Source of the DNA: Nipponacmea schrenckii
Taxonomy: Eukaryota; Mollusca; Gastropoda; Lottiidae
Length of the DNA: 64,000 nucleotides
Direction: 5' to 3'
Assembly: GCA_030562195.1 (NCBI GenBank)
Contig: CM060203.1
Location: 12,352,208-12,416,207 of the forward strand
The position numbers and the translations under genes are program-made. Positions 27,027 to 38,254 of the stretch are shown here, piece after piece (positions within the stretch are counted from its first letter, which is position 1; each line of letters opens with the position of its first letter). Under the pieces are notes generated by a model. That model worked only from the letters and a program-made list of their open reading frames with translations, ran no database searches and was not told the origin of the DNA.

Positions 27027-30000
27027 GTAAGGTTATATCTGATACTTTATTATATAACCACAATCTGTTCAGAAATAAGAGGCTAGAAACTAGCAACAGA
27101 TATAAATGACAAGGCTACTGAAAGTCACTTTTTCTGTTCATTGAGCTCTGCTGCAACAGGTGTCTTGCCATTTTGAAACACCTGATTCCATTCTACAACT
27201 AAGATTATCAACACCCCCTCCTTTTTTTTAGAGGTTTATACATAGCTGATAAGAAATCAGACCTAAATAATAATTTTGTTTTTTTTATTCATACCTTCAA
27301 CACCAAAACTAGTTGACTTAAATAAGAACACTCCATTTTGATGAATATTTTAAAACAAATGTAGTTGGAAGTAGATACATTGATGTAAATAGCATATTTT
27401 TAAAAATAATTTATTAAGAACTATGTTTTTTTAATAATGAAAATTGTGCATACAGTCCCTTTAAACAGAAATTGATAATGTTATTTAATATAGAGAAACA
27501 TGCTTTCTGTAATACATGTATATTTTATTGTTTAAATAACACAAGATTAACATTACACGCAAATAATATTTGTTCAACATGACTTCTTAGAATATCTAAT
27601 TTTACAATAAAAGGCTATTGCAAAGACATCACTTGCATGGTTGCCTTTGAACACTGAAATATTGTGGTAGAGTATTTGAATATGAATACTTAAGCTTTCA
27701 TTAGCTAACAAATTGAAGTGGAGATGATGATTTCATTAAATCTTCAATTAATTAGAAAAAAAACACAAATGTGAATGGGAGAGAATTAGCCTTTTCTGGT
27801 TTATTCTGAAGTATTTGATAGAGGCTTAAATAAAACACATGACAGCGAATGAAAGATAGATTTTGTTGCTGTTTTTTGAGTGATCAATGAAATCTTCAAA
27901 TCACGTCGTTTAATTCTTGTGATTGCTTGAGCGTTTAAAATCTCTCTTCCAAATTTAACCCGATGAAAATTAGCTGATCTTGATGAAAACAATTTCCGGT
28001 CGGCAGAGATGAGATTTAAGTAGAAAAATTGATTTTTCGATTCATGTTCAGAATGAGAGTTGATTAGTGGAGGCAGACGCAGGCCAAACTTTGAAGTTCA
28101 AACACGAAACAGTTTCTACGATTGAACTTCAATCTTTCAGAGATTTGAATAACTAGAATTTGATGGTTGTCATCATCTTGAGCTTTTTGCGTTTAAATTT
28201 GTATAAAAACATTGACGTTTAAAGGAAAATGGTGTCTTATGTTTCTGAATTACTGAAAGATCTTTGGCCCTGGTTCTATTTCTATGATTTTTAACTGGCA
28301 GATTTGGCTTAACTTTGTCAGTTGAACATCAGTAGATATGACTGGATAGTTTGATCTTGTCTACACACTAAACAGTACATGAAATCATGTAATAGTTCCT
28401 TTGATCTCTCATTCTTATATTCAGAGTGTGGCCTTGGCTTCTAAAAAGACTTGTTGTATTGTATTTGTGGAATTAACATTGAAAAAATTAAACCTAGTTT
28501 AGCATCAGGAATAGTGAAGAAATTTGGTAAAAAAATCTATAATTAGTAAATGAATAGGCCTGTAGATGAAAAGTAAAAGTAAATGATCTTTGATATTGTA
28601 GTATCATGTTTTTGTCACCAGCCCAATAATGGGCCAAACAGAATTTAACTCAATATCAGCCTCTGATTAGAATTAACTTGTGTCTTTTATTATCTGTTAA
28701 AATACACTCCTGTACTTAATAGCCTGTAGTGTATTTGTATAGATTGCTTCAACAGGTGAAAATATTGTACTTTTCTGATTTCTCTGTAAAAACATCCTTT
28801 TTGGCATCTCGACTCGAATTATTCAGAGGAACTAAGATAAGGAGAAACAAATCAACTCTAGTGTATTGACGTCAATGATTGAGATAACATAAAATTATTT
28901 CTACAAGATAAAAACATTTTCTTTTTTATTTGTTTCCAGTAGGCCATTGCCAATAAAATCATAAGCAAAGATGATCCTGACTATAATGATATTGTTGTAA
29001 GTCATCAGGAACCCATTTAATAATTTGTGGTTTTGAAATAAAGGTAGTTTAAATACCACTTATACAATGTTATATGCAAAATCTTTTATAAACAGTTTGG
29101 CAGCGCATTAGTGTGCTATAAGTTGTTTAAATCAAAGTTATAGCACAACATACTATGTATATGTATAGAGAGTAGGAAGGGCTATAGAAGGAAGATGTTA
29201 TAAGTATGACTTGTCCCATACAGAGATCTAAGGTCCTCTTAATGATTACATATCATAATTTCACTGCACATCCATGACTTACTATCTTTAGAAATTTTAA
29301 ACATGAGTACAAATGGAAGATTAAACATAACTGGTCAAACACTTATTTATTCTCTTAAAGATAATTTGAATATTGAAAGGGTCCCAATATGGCCAAACAT
29401 AGCAGTATGGTGCTTTTATACTTGAACATTTTTTTCAAAAACACTTAATAAAAATAACTGTTTATTCCAATATGGTAGTGATGTTTCTATAGAATCTATA
29501 CACTGCTCCTTTAGATAAAAGGTGCTACTGTACCTGTTGGTGTTTGAAAGTTCTGTATAATAATCGTAATCAGTGCTCTAAGTTTTAGTAAATCATGTTC
29601 TACTGATATTATTGAGATAACTAAATATTAGAAACTTAAAATAAACTCTTTAATAAGATAAGAAAGAACCATCTTTAATTCACTTTACTCTACAAGATAA
29701 TATACATATTTATATCTATGATTAGAAAATAAACAATTTCACATAAACATTAACTTTGTTTCGTAGTAGATTTGCTACCACTCATCAGGAGAACAAGACG
29801 GTTTGGTTTGAAATATTGCTATGCATGCACATAGAACACTCTGAAAGATTATCCTGGATTTATTTCATATTTCATATAATTATGTTTATATCTATATAAT
29901 ATTACACATGAATATACATCATATTTATATCTATACAATATTACACATGAATATACATATTTATATCTATATAATATTACACATGAATATACATATTTAT

Positions 30001-33000
30001 ATCTATAAAATATTATACCTGAAGATTATTGGCAGGAATGATACCTCAGAAAAATTACTTTACCAAACACTTTAGAGTATTGTAACAAACTTAAGGTAAT
30101 TCTTGTAATACAATAAGGATCATGTTTGATGTTCATGAGTTTGACTAATATGTTATATTATAAAACCTTTGAAAAAGAATTCATTAAGCTATAGCCATAA
30201 TGATACCCAGTATGTATATGTTTATTATTGATATCAGTTTTTCAGAGATTGCCTTGAAATGAAGGTACTTAGTTACTTCCCTTGTTTAGTCATGGTTGAC
30301 AAATGTAATCAGTAAATATATATGCTAAATACATACAGGAAAGAATCTAAGACGCATATCAATCTATGAAATGATTCTGATTCGTATTATATTATAGAAT
30401 GGAAGATACAGTGCAGTCCATGTTACAATATAAAACTAAAATAGAACAGTTAAAACAAGAAAAAGTCAACTTGGCTTCAACATATGAGGTAGGTTGTTCT
30501 GAACTGCATTGTGAATGAACTGTAATGTCGATTAACTGCGAAGTTCATTAACTGAAATGTCCATCAACTCCAATGCCCATCAACTGAAATGTCCATCAAC
30601 TCAACTGCAATGCCCATCAACTGAAATGCCCATCAACTGAAATGTCCATCAACTGCAATGCCCATCAACTTCAATGCCCATCAACTGCAATGTTCATGTC
30701 TTATTTATTTAAGTTAACATAATGTCTTATTTCTTATGAAAAAACTTGATGAAACTTGCATACTTTATGCATCTTACTACAGTTTACTAGTATAGAAATG
30801 ATCAATTCCCATAGAGAAAGTCTCTGTGCCATGCTAGTAAGGCTTTACTTTAAGATTTATATGAGGAGCCTGGAAGATTTTAGTCCCAGCAGATCTGACA
30901 AGGTTCACATACCCTTTAAAGAAGTCCATGTAAAAATTACATTTCTGCTGTGGTAGATGTATGACTCATTAGAGTTATTTAATTTTATGCTACTTTGTTT
31001 TCAGTCAAGCATCCAAAAACATCGAAACCATATCAGTAAACTAGAACGAGAAAATATTTTATTGTTAAATCAAGTCAAGAAATTAGAATCACAGGTTTGA
31101 TTTGTGATTTTACGATATATTATACTCACATTCACTTTTACACTGGACTTGATAGTCATAGTTTATAGTAACAGTGGTGTTTCTGGGGAAAGTATTATGG
31201 CCAGCAGAATTGTCTGAAATCTATCATCAAGATGTTTGGTTTCAGCTTTTAGTCCTAGAATAAGCAAAGTGCAAGATGTACAAAATATAAACTGCAATCA
31301 ATCATGTACCCTGGATTTTGGTGGAGTCACATCCAGTATTCTCCCCTGTTTCTAAGAATCATCTTCAAGTTTCTGTTTTCTTATGATTTTCAGCTTAACA
31401 TGAAGAGTGATGATGGGTCAGGACCTGATAAATCAAAATTACTGATGGAGCGCTTAAAAATTTTGGAAGCAGAGAATTCGGGTCTTGTTTTAGAAAATGA
31501 ACAACAACGTCAACAATACGAGAAGTGCCTGGATGAAATAGCCAATCAAGTTGTGCAAGCTCTACTTGCTCAAAAGGTAAAAAGGGTTTTTTATATCATG
31601 ATTTCAAAATATTATTGTGTATAAAAAAATATTACTGTAAGATTAACTTAGCTGTAATCAAACAGTGTTATTTAAGTGATCATATTACATCTATCAAACC
31701 ATGTGATCATTTTGACTTGCTGTGTATTTCAGTCTTTACGTGAAGAATGTATCAAGTTACAGGGAAGAGTACATGATCAAGAATTACAGAACCAACAACT
31801 TCGGACCATGTTTAAAAATCGTATTCGATATTCTTCAGACTCTCATTTACAGGTGAATCTTCTTTCTGTACCTTAATACTGAGGCTGAGGGTTTATTATT
31901 GTTGAACATTCTGAGTCTATACATTGATAAAATCATCATAAACTGATTTTGGTTGATTAGTCATGAACCTCTTTTGGTTTCTTTAGTGTTGTCAAATAAT
32001 ATAATTCTTGTATTAAAGGGACATAACTCCAGATATAAGATTAACTCTGAATATGTTTTGTTATTTTAGAAAAGTTCACCGCAGAGTTCTGATTCCAGTA
32101 AAAATAACAGTATATTGGGTAGCAGCATTGTAAGTCATCTAGATTATTATTCAAAGTTTAAATATGGTCTAAATTATAGCAACAATTTAGGAATGACAAT
32201 GATGATTAACAACACACGATGTATTTCTATATTGTCATTATCTATTTTGTGTCTCTTAATGTAGAATATGTTGCATGTTAAAACATACTGTTCAGTTGTT
32301 AATGTTAGCTTTTCAATACTTCATGTTGTAATCACTGTTGTCAAAATCACTGTTGTCAAAATCACTGTTGTCAAAAATGGTATAAGAAATTTGTATCCTT
32401 GAGTTCCAAAGATACCACCAACAATATCTTCATTTGTAATTTTATCAAATTGCAATTTTCATTATCACACTTTCACTTGTTTTTGCACCAAATATTAGTT
32501 TTTGTTGAGTTAAATTCTAAATCACTTTTTATTTTCAAACATAGATTGCTGCACATTCATCCAATCACCATTACCAATCATGTCACATGACCTATGAAAG
32601 GGAGATAAATAATGAGAACTATTTATCATCTGGTTCATTACAAAGCATGAATAGTGATTATGTATGCTTTTTTTTATTGTTTGTAATTTTTCTTCTTAAA
32701 CGAAACATTTTCTACTTCATTGAATTTTTGGTTTTTAATTTCATAGCAAAGCTTTGATTAGATCATGTAAAATATATGATAATTTTTGTTGTGATAACTT
32801 AGCATCCATGTTGTTCATTAGTTTTTAGACACAAAATCTTTTGTTTATTTCTTGTCAATCCACTTTCGTTGGCACATAATAACTTAATTTTCAATCATGT
32901 TAACTTAAGGAGTCAAGTTTTTTTAATACTTACGATAATTAAATGACTGATTCTTTTTACAGAGTTTTGATGAAAGTTTTGGTCAGCCCCAGATGAGTTC

Positions 33001-36000
33001 TCCACCACCCTGGCTACGTGACAAGTTAGAAGAAAAGCTCAGAAATGGTGTTTATAATTCTGATGGAGATCTTCATACCAAAATAGAGACAGAATTTCCC
33101 GCCACAAACTCGAGTCCAAAAATTAAGCATATCAATGTTCATGATAGAAGTTACGGGTCATGGGGTCGGACACCTCCAAAACCACAACGAAAAGGGAAAA
33201 CGTCAAATAAATCTCCACGAAACTCCCAAAGCATGTCTCCTAGAAATTCACGTAACATGTCGCAAGGTGCTACGGGGGGTCAGATGCCTCACCAAAAATC
33301 ACCAGATAAAAATGTGCCGTCACCAATGCCAAAACCAACAGGAAGTCAGATTCCTGTTTCTTCAATCCCAGCATCTTCTCATCTTAATGCTGTACGATCA
33401 AACTCAATTTCACCGAAACCTAAACAGTCGTTTCGAAGTCAATATTTTTATGACTACAGTGATGAGGATAGTGATTGTCGACCAATGACATTGAAGGAAG
33501 TGAGTTCGTCTTCCACTGTATCTTTAAATGAATTGCTTGACAGTAGTTTAGAGGATGCTGAACTTCCAACAGATGAAGATTTTTACTCTGATTGGTCTCC
33601 CAAATCAATGTCTCCGAAACCGTTGCCCACGGATATAAGTGCCATGAAAACTATGCAAAATTTTATGTTCCCACCCCCGCCTTTAAAAAACGGCAGTATT
33701 AACTTAGGTGCAGAAAAAGTGTCACAAAAAAACAGTATTACCTCAGACACATTGCAAACAACCACGTCGCTAGTGGTTACCACGTCTTCACGAACCACAA
33801 TCACCTCAAATTCATCTGATCTCGTTTCAAATCAATCACAACATGCACAAAACTCTGTTTCGCCATCGAAAGCAAAATTTGGAGCTCAAAGTAGTAAACA
33901 AGTTGTGTCTGCGTATGGATACACCAATGGAGCAAGTCCCAAAGTCAATCGCCCTGAAAACTTAATTCTGGCTCCAAGAGAGAAAAATTTTATGTTAAAT
34001 AGCCTTAGTAGTACTAGCTCAGAGGGAAAAACGATCTCATCATCTAGTCCACACTCTTTATCTGACAAATCTCCTGTGTCTCAGCCCACCTCCCCTGTTA
34101 AAAAATCTTCACCAAAGGACAGTCGTTGTATTCCAAAACCTAAACATTATGTTGAGATTCAAGTTAAAAAGCCAACAGAACCAAAGAAACGGTCAGTTGT
34201 AGAGTCTCCAAATAAAAGTAAAGTAGCAACTATTGTACCAACTCTTCGAAGTCCAAAAAAGTCCCCGCCTCCTGTTCCGAAAAAACCTGTGCGAATCAAT
34301 GTTACTTCATCTAAACCTAAACTTGCAAATGTGAAAAGTGTGGACCCTAAGAAACAAACTGAAGCCAAAAGTGCTGCAAAAACTCCAGGGAAAAAAATTC
34401 AAGGAATTGTGAATCCGATTGTGAACCCTGTAGTAAATTCAGTCTTTGTTGAGTCAAATAATTTCCCAGTGCTTGATATTGGATTTGGTCCAAAGTGGCC
34501 CACGCCAGAAACAAATTTAGAGAGCATCCGCGTGGAAAGGTCTGGTAGTCGTGACGATGGTTACTCTACAATGTCCAGTGACATACAGCCAGAAGCTATG
34601 GAGAAATTCAGTGATGCTGCCTCAGTTAAAAAATCTGAAGCTAAAAATGTGGAGGGTTGTCAGGATTTAGGTTCTGATCTGGATTCTGCCATGGAAAATT
34701 CTTCCCATAGTGCAGAACTTCAAAATTCTACTCATAGTCTTTCTTCTCAAGTGTCGACATCTAGTGGTGAAATTCTTCTCAGTCCAGGAATTAAAGTGCG
34801 GGACATGAGAAAAGTGTTTGAAGAAGACACTCAAACAATAAAAAGTGCTAAAAAATCAGCAATACCTGTGATAAAATCTTTTCTGGGACCAAAATTACAA
34901 TTCTTTCAAACAGAAAGCAAAAGTTTGGAAAATCTTGCAACTGATAAAGAAGCAGAGTTGCCAGATTTAGCTGTAAAGACCTCCTGGAATTATCACAGTT
35001 TCAATGAATCGAAGATTAATTCATCTTTAAATAGATCTTATGGTGAAAATCAGGTGAGATACTTTGTGGTGTATGAATGTACGACCTTTTTTGAAAAAGA
35101 TGATTGAAAGCATAAGACAAATTTATATTATTATAGCTTCTATGGATCTTATTTAGAGCGAAAAAATAGTTCACTGTAGCCCAAAATGAAAAGGGTCTTA
35201 CTTAAAGTGAAATGGTAGTAATTTTTTCCTGACTGTTTATTTCAGACATTTACTCTACCACTAGGCGAAGATCAAGTTTTAGAAGATATACCAGAAGATC
35301 GCGAACTAGAAACTAAACAACCGTCAACTTTTATTTCACGATTTCCTCCGGATTCTCCACCAACGCCACCTCCTCATAGACCAAAATCATCTCACACAAA
35401 ATCTAGTCCACGAATAGCCCGTGCTCTTTCAGACTCGGATATATATGCCAAGCATAAACCAAGACCAGCAACTCTTTTCGACGATTTTGCAGACGGTCAG
35501 TGGAGTGATGAAAGAATATTTGAACGATCTACTTCGATCACAGAAATGGATATGATCGATTCCACTACCCATTACATCAAACCATCTGTCTGTCTCAAAC
35601 CAAAAGAAAAACTGGATATTGATGAAGAAGCTGTTGCAGAAAAAGTAAAGAATTTCTTCAAATTGTTCCTGATGTCAAAGGTAACTAAAGAATGATGTTG
35701 TTCTAGAGTTGTGATGTCAAATAAATAAGCACCCTTTGAAAAATTGTGGTCCCTTGAGACCCATGGGCTAGCTGTGGACCTGGTTAAGCCTGTAAACCTC
35801 AACTGTTTGGATGGGAAATCTGTTTTTCAGATGAACTTTGTTGGTACTAATAAATTTACCCAAATTTATGCCACCTTTTGAAGGTATTTCCCTTAGACAA
35901 CCATGATCCTTATTTAAACTATGTTTTATGGTAGGGGGATTTTTCTAAAGATTGTTTATGATTACAGATGACATCCTCAACAACATCTTCAACAACAGAT

Positions 36001-38254
36001 AGTGATAGTGATGGCGATTTAGAAGCTGCCATGAAGATCAATAAAGAGTGGGCCAAGAAAACTTCTAATTATCGTCTTCCAATATGGCAGCCACGAGAAA
36101 CATTGGAAGCTTTAAAAAAGGTAAATAGTTTAAGTAACCATTGCTGCTATCTACTTTGGTTTTTGTCTTGATCATATCTTTTGGAATTCGTCTTTCTCAA
36201 ATATGTCCATTTGCAATCAACAGTATAATGTTATGATGATGATTTATGGTTACCAACTTGTGCTATAACTATATAATTCTAATAAGATATCTAAATATAT
36301 CTCCCACTAGTGATGTCTAGAACACAATGTTATTATGGCCATTTTTATTTTAGAGTACCACACCATCACCAGTTTCTATCAAAAGTTTCGATTCATCACC
36401 AGCAGAAGATTGGTTATTGAAATTTTCAAAAGAAGAAATTGAAAGTCACCTGACAACCACGTCTGCCACCTTCAATTCTTCCTCACTGAATAATTCTCAA
36501 GAAAATCAGAATCCTTACATGGCTTATTCTGATTTATCTCATTTCGCAAGTTCCTCAGACACATCAACAGTCATTGACGCACATTCTTCTCCCGAGAAGG
36601 AAGCTAACAGCAGTGGAGTCAAAGTATTGACTTCATCTCTGTCAAGCGGAAGCGAAAGGAACTCTTTAGTCAGTGAGGAAGGAAATAGTGAAGATGGTTC
36701 TCAGTCGCCATCACAAGACCAGAAGAAATTTCACAGTGAATTTTACAGCTTGTGTTTAGTAGAGTCTAATCGTAGTCTAGTTTCTAGCAGCAGTCAGGGT
36801 TCTGATATTCATAAACTGGTTGCTAGGGACTCATTTAAGGACTCTGTAGCTTCTAGCGTTAAAGATCGTGAATTCGATGAAATTACTCGCCAAATTCAAT
36901 CCCTGTCTAAAACAGTGAATGATCTTCACCAGAGTTTAACAAGTTTAAATAGTGCTGATTCTGAATCTCGAGACAGTCTAATGGACTGCCACCTTGCCAA
37001 ATCTATTGACAATTCTAAGCGAAACTCAATGGACGGTTACCACTGGGAGGAAGATGACTATTACCTCACTTCCTGTGGTGGGGAGGTAATTATTGGTAGT
37101 GATTCATTATTAGATCAGAATAACTGTGCTGAGTGGATTAAGGGCCTGGAAGATGAGGGAGATACCAATGAAAATGCTGAAATCAATGAAGAATACTATG
37201 AAATCCAAGTTAATGGTGAAAACTGCACACATGTATCTGGTTATATTTATAATGGTAACCATAGTGATGAAGTAGGCATCCACGATGACAGTTTTGAGCA
37301 AAATGATGCAGTCAGGGCTAAAAGTAGTAGTACTAATCAGCTTGCTGATCCAGAGGTAATTTTTCATTTCTTGCAATGCATGAAAGTAACTACGCTCTGT
37401 CAACAATTCTTTGATAGGGATCCATATAGAGGCTACAACATACGGCTATAAATTATTTCATTTCTTTTCCTTATTTAATACTTTCTAGTATGTCTTATCC
37501 CCACTTTAATTTTTTTTTACAGCACCGTGCTAATTTATTAGATTCAATGTTTGTATCTGGAGCTGAGAGTAATGATAGTTTAGCCAGTGATATTGGACTA
37601 GATTCCATGATGTGCCAACGCTTGGTGGGAGGACGAAAAGGTAGGCAACTCTACTTAAGACAGGCTTTTAAAATGAAAATATCTTTTACCGATCCCCAAG
37701 CAACTTTTTGAAGTGTCCTTTTCCTTTACATTCCATTTATTGTATTAAATGATTTGTATTTTACAGCACGTCATGAAGCTATGAAAAGTAATGCATTACC
37801 AAGGCAACCATTAGATTTCTCTAAATTCTTCATACGTTTCGACCAACCAGAGAAAGAAGCTGTAGCAGCATTTAATTTCCTGGAAGATATTTCTACATCC
37901 ACCTCGGAATCAGGGTCAGAACAAAGACTTTATAACCCTGAAACAGACAGGCAACTTCAATCAGCTGAAGTTTACATTGTGGATAATTATCCATCTCGGT
38001 CAAGAAGAGGAGATAAAATACGACGCAGGCGAAAAATTGAAAAGTCAAGGCCTCAACCTCGTTCTGCATCTTCAACACCAGGAAAATCTGCTGTTAATCA
38101 TGAGGTCTTGTGTGTCTCGAAAAAACTGAATGAATCTTTAAATACATCATCAGATGCTCCAGAACTTTGTGCTGGAAATCTTTCACTTAGTGACTCTTGT
38201 TGTGAAAGTTTCTCTTCTGATGATCAGAGTGTGAATGATTTAACCATGTTATGA
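26872..38254 (+). CDS. NCKAP5: NCKAP5/NCKAP5L (Cep169) family protein, 13 exons, N-terminus missing
   Basis: Exons: 26872-27026, 30398-30488, 31005-31094, 31394-31576, 31733-31852, 32070-32129, 32545-32661, 32963-35053, 35246-35680, 35968-36120, 36354-37355, 37523-37640 and 37767-38254 (stop TGA). All introns are GT-AG. The exons sum to 5103 nt, exactly 1700 codons plus stop, with phase kept at every junction. Residues 12-110 are heptad-like coiled coil resembling the vertebrate NCKAP5 N-terminus (ERMLRLEAEQRLRD, then RMEDTVQSM). Residues 130-205 hold the family hallmark, LEAENSGLVLENEQQRQQYE, KCLDEIANQVVQALLAQK, then LREECIKL. The rest is Ser/Pro/Lys-rich and probably disordered. Vertebrate relatives act at centrosomes and microtubule plus ends through EB1 and bind Nck SH3 domains. 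The transfer of that role here is inference. The start codon must lie upstream, outside what I can recognise. Confidence 0.9.
29720..29884 (-). mobile_element. Short hammerhead-ribozyme element, copy 1 (damaged)
   Basis: Read on the minus strand, this ~165-bp segment matches the element at 52769-52939 along its whole length: the GAAATATGAAATAAATCCAG block, the CCGTCTTGTTCTCCTGA block and the TTAATGTTTATGTGAAATTG block. It is flanked by 11-bp direct repeats TTTATATCTAT (29709-29719 and 29885-29895). These could be a target-site duplication, although the same word is also part of the surrounding tandem array. Relative to copy 2 it carries extra bases before the ribozyme and a deletion that removes stem III and the cleavage site. 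Confidence 0.6.
29755..29798 (-). ncRNA. Hammerhead ribozyme remnant
   Basis: On the minus strand the order is stem I strand TTCTC, conserved core CTGATGA, stem II GTGGTAG with loop CAAAT and CTACTAC, then GAAAC. These are the canonical type I hammerhead core boxes (CUGANGA and GAAA). After GAAAC the sequence jumps to AAAGTTAATG, so the stem III hairpin, the cleavage nucleotide and the partner strand of stem I are missing. It should not self-cleave. Confidence 0.7.
30518..30698. repeat. 16-bp tandem repeat in NCKAP5-like intron
   Basis: About ten units of the type ACTGAAATGTCCATCA or ACTGCAATGCCCATCA run head to tail and start about 30 nt after the splice donor at 30489. Confidence 0.85.
31394..31852 (+). 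CDS. NCKAP5: NCKAP5-like exons 4-5: conserved family core
   Basis: The two exons (31394-31576 and 31733-31852) encode the part that identifies the gene: LLMERLKILEAENSGLVLEN, then QRQQYEKCLDEIANQVVQAL, LAQKSLREECIKLQGRVHDQ and ELQNQQLRTMFKNRIR. Vertebrate NCKAP5 and NCKAP5L share this block almost word for word around YE+CLDE+AN and LREEC+KL. Both exons are phase 0 on each side. The heptad spacing of Leu predicts a continuous coiled coil. Confidence 0.92.
32328..32377. repeat. 16-17-bp triplication in intron
   Basis: AATCACTGTTGTCAAA is repeated three times head to tail in the intron between the exons ending at 32129 and starting at 32545. Confidence 0.8.
32545..32661 (+). CDS. NCKAP5: NCKAP5-like exon 7 (short, easily missed)
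   Basis: This 117-nt open block lies between an ACATAG acceptor and a GTATGC donor and is phase 0 at both ends. It reads IAAHSSNHHYQSCHMTYERE, then INNENYLSSGSLQSMNSDY. It keeps the frame between the exons at 32070-32129 and 32963-35053. Its sequence is low in conservation, so it could be an alternatively used exon. Skipping it would also keep the frame. Confidence 0.65.
32963..35053 (+). CDS. NCKAP5: NCKAP5-like exon 8: large Ser/Pro/Lys-rich exon with SxIP motifs
   Basis: This 2091-nt exon encodes residues 273-969 of the assembled product. It begins SFDESFGQPQMSSPPPWLRD after an acceptor at 32962 and ends at GENQ before a GTGAGA donor. It is rich in SPK and SPR sites, consistent with proline-directed phosphorylation. 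SxIP-type tetrapeptides occur as SQIP (codon at 33344), SSIP (33359) and SAIP in KKSAIPVIK (34856), set among Ser, Pro and Lys as in EB-binding motifs. Polyproline stretches (for example KKSPPPVPKKP) are possible SH3 ligands. A downstream ATG at 32993 opens the long frame but is internal. Confidence 0.9.
36354..37355 (+). CDS. NCKAP5: NCKAP5-like exon 11: acidic Ser-rich exon
   Basis: This 1002-nt phase-0 exon reads STTPSPVSIKSFDSSPAEDW onward to NQLADPE. It is dominated by Ser, Asp and Glu, and holds a short helical stretch FDEITRQIQSLSKTVNDLHQ that may form a small coiled coil. The open frame continues past the GTAATT donor by chance. The in-phase join to HRANLLDSMF at 37523 supports splicing at 37355. 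Confidence 0.85.

Larger units (their letters stand above)
29697..30025. repeat. 36-bp AT-rich tandem repeat interrupted by a mobile element
   Basis: Three to four units containing TTTATATCTATATAATATT and CACATGAATATACA lie at about 29883-30025. A single partial unit with the same ATATACATATTTATATCTAT core sits at 29697-29719, on the other side of the ribozyme element, which suggests that the element landed inside the array. Confidence 0.7.
27027..30397 (+). other. NCKAP5-like intron containing a ribozyme-element remnant and an AT-rich array
   Basis: This 3.4-kb intron runs from a GTAAGG donor to an ATTATAG acceptor. Its only structured content is the reverse-oriented hammerhead-element copy at 29720-29884 and the 36-bp tandem repeats beside it. 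I see no further exon in it. Confidence 0.6.

Noticed and set aside
33135..34368. Several open frames on both strands inside the large NCKAP5-like exon
   Set aside because: They are shadow frames of a long, phase-verified coding exon.
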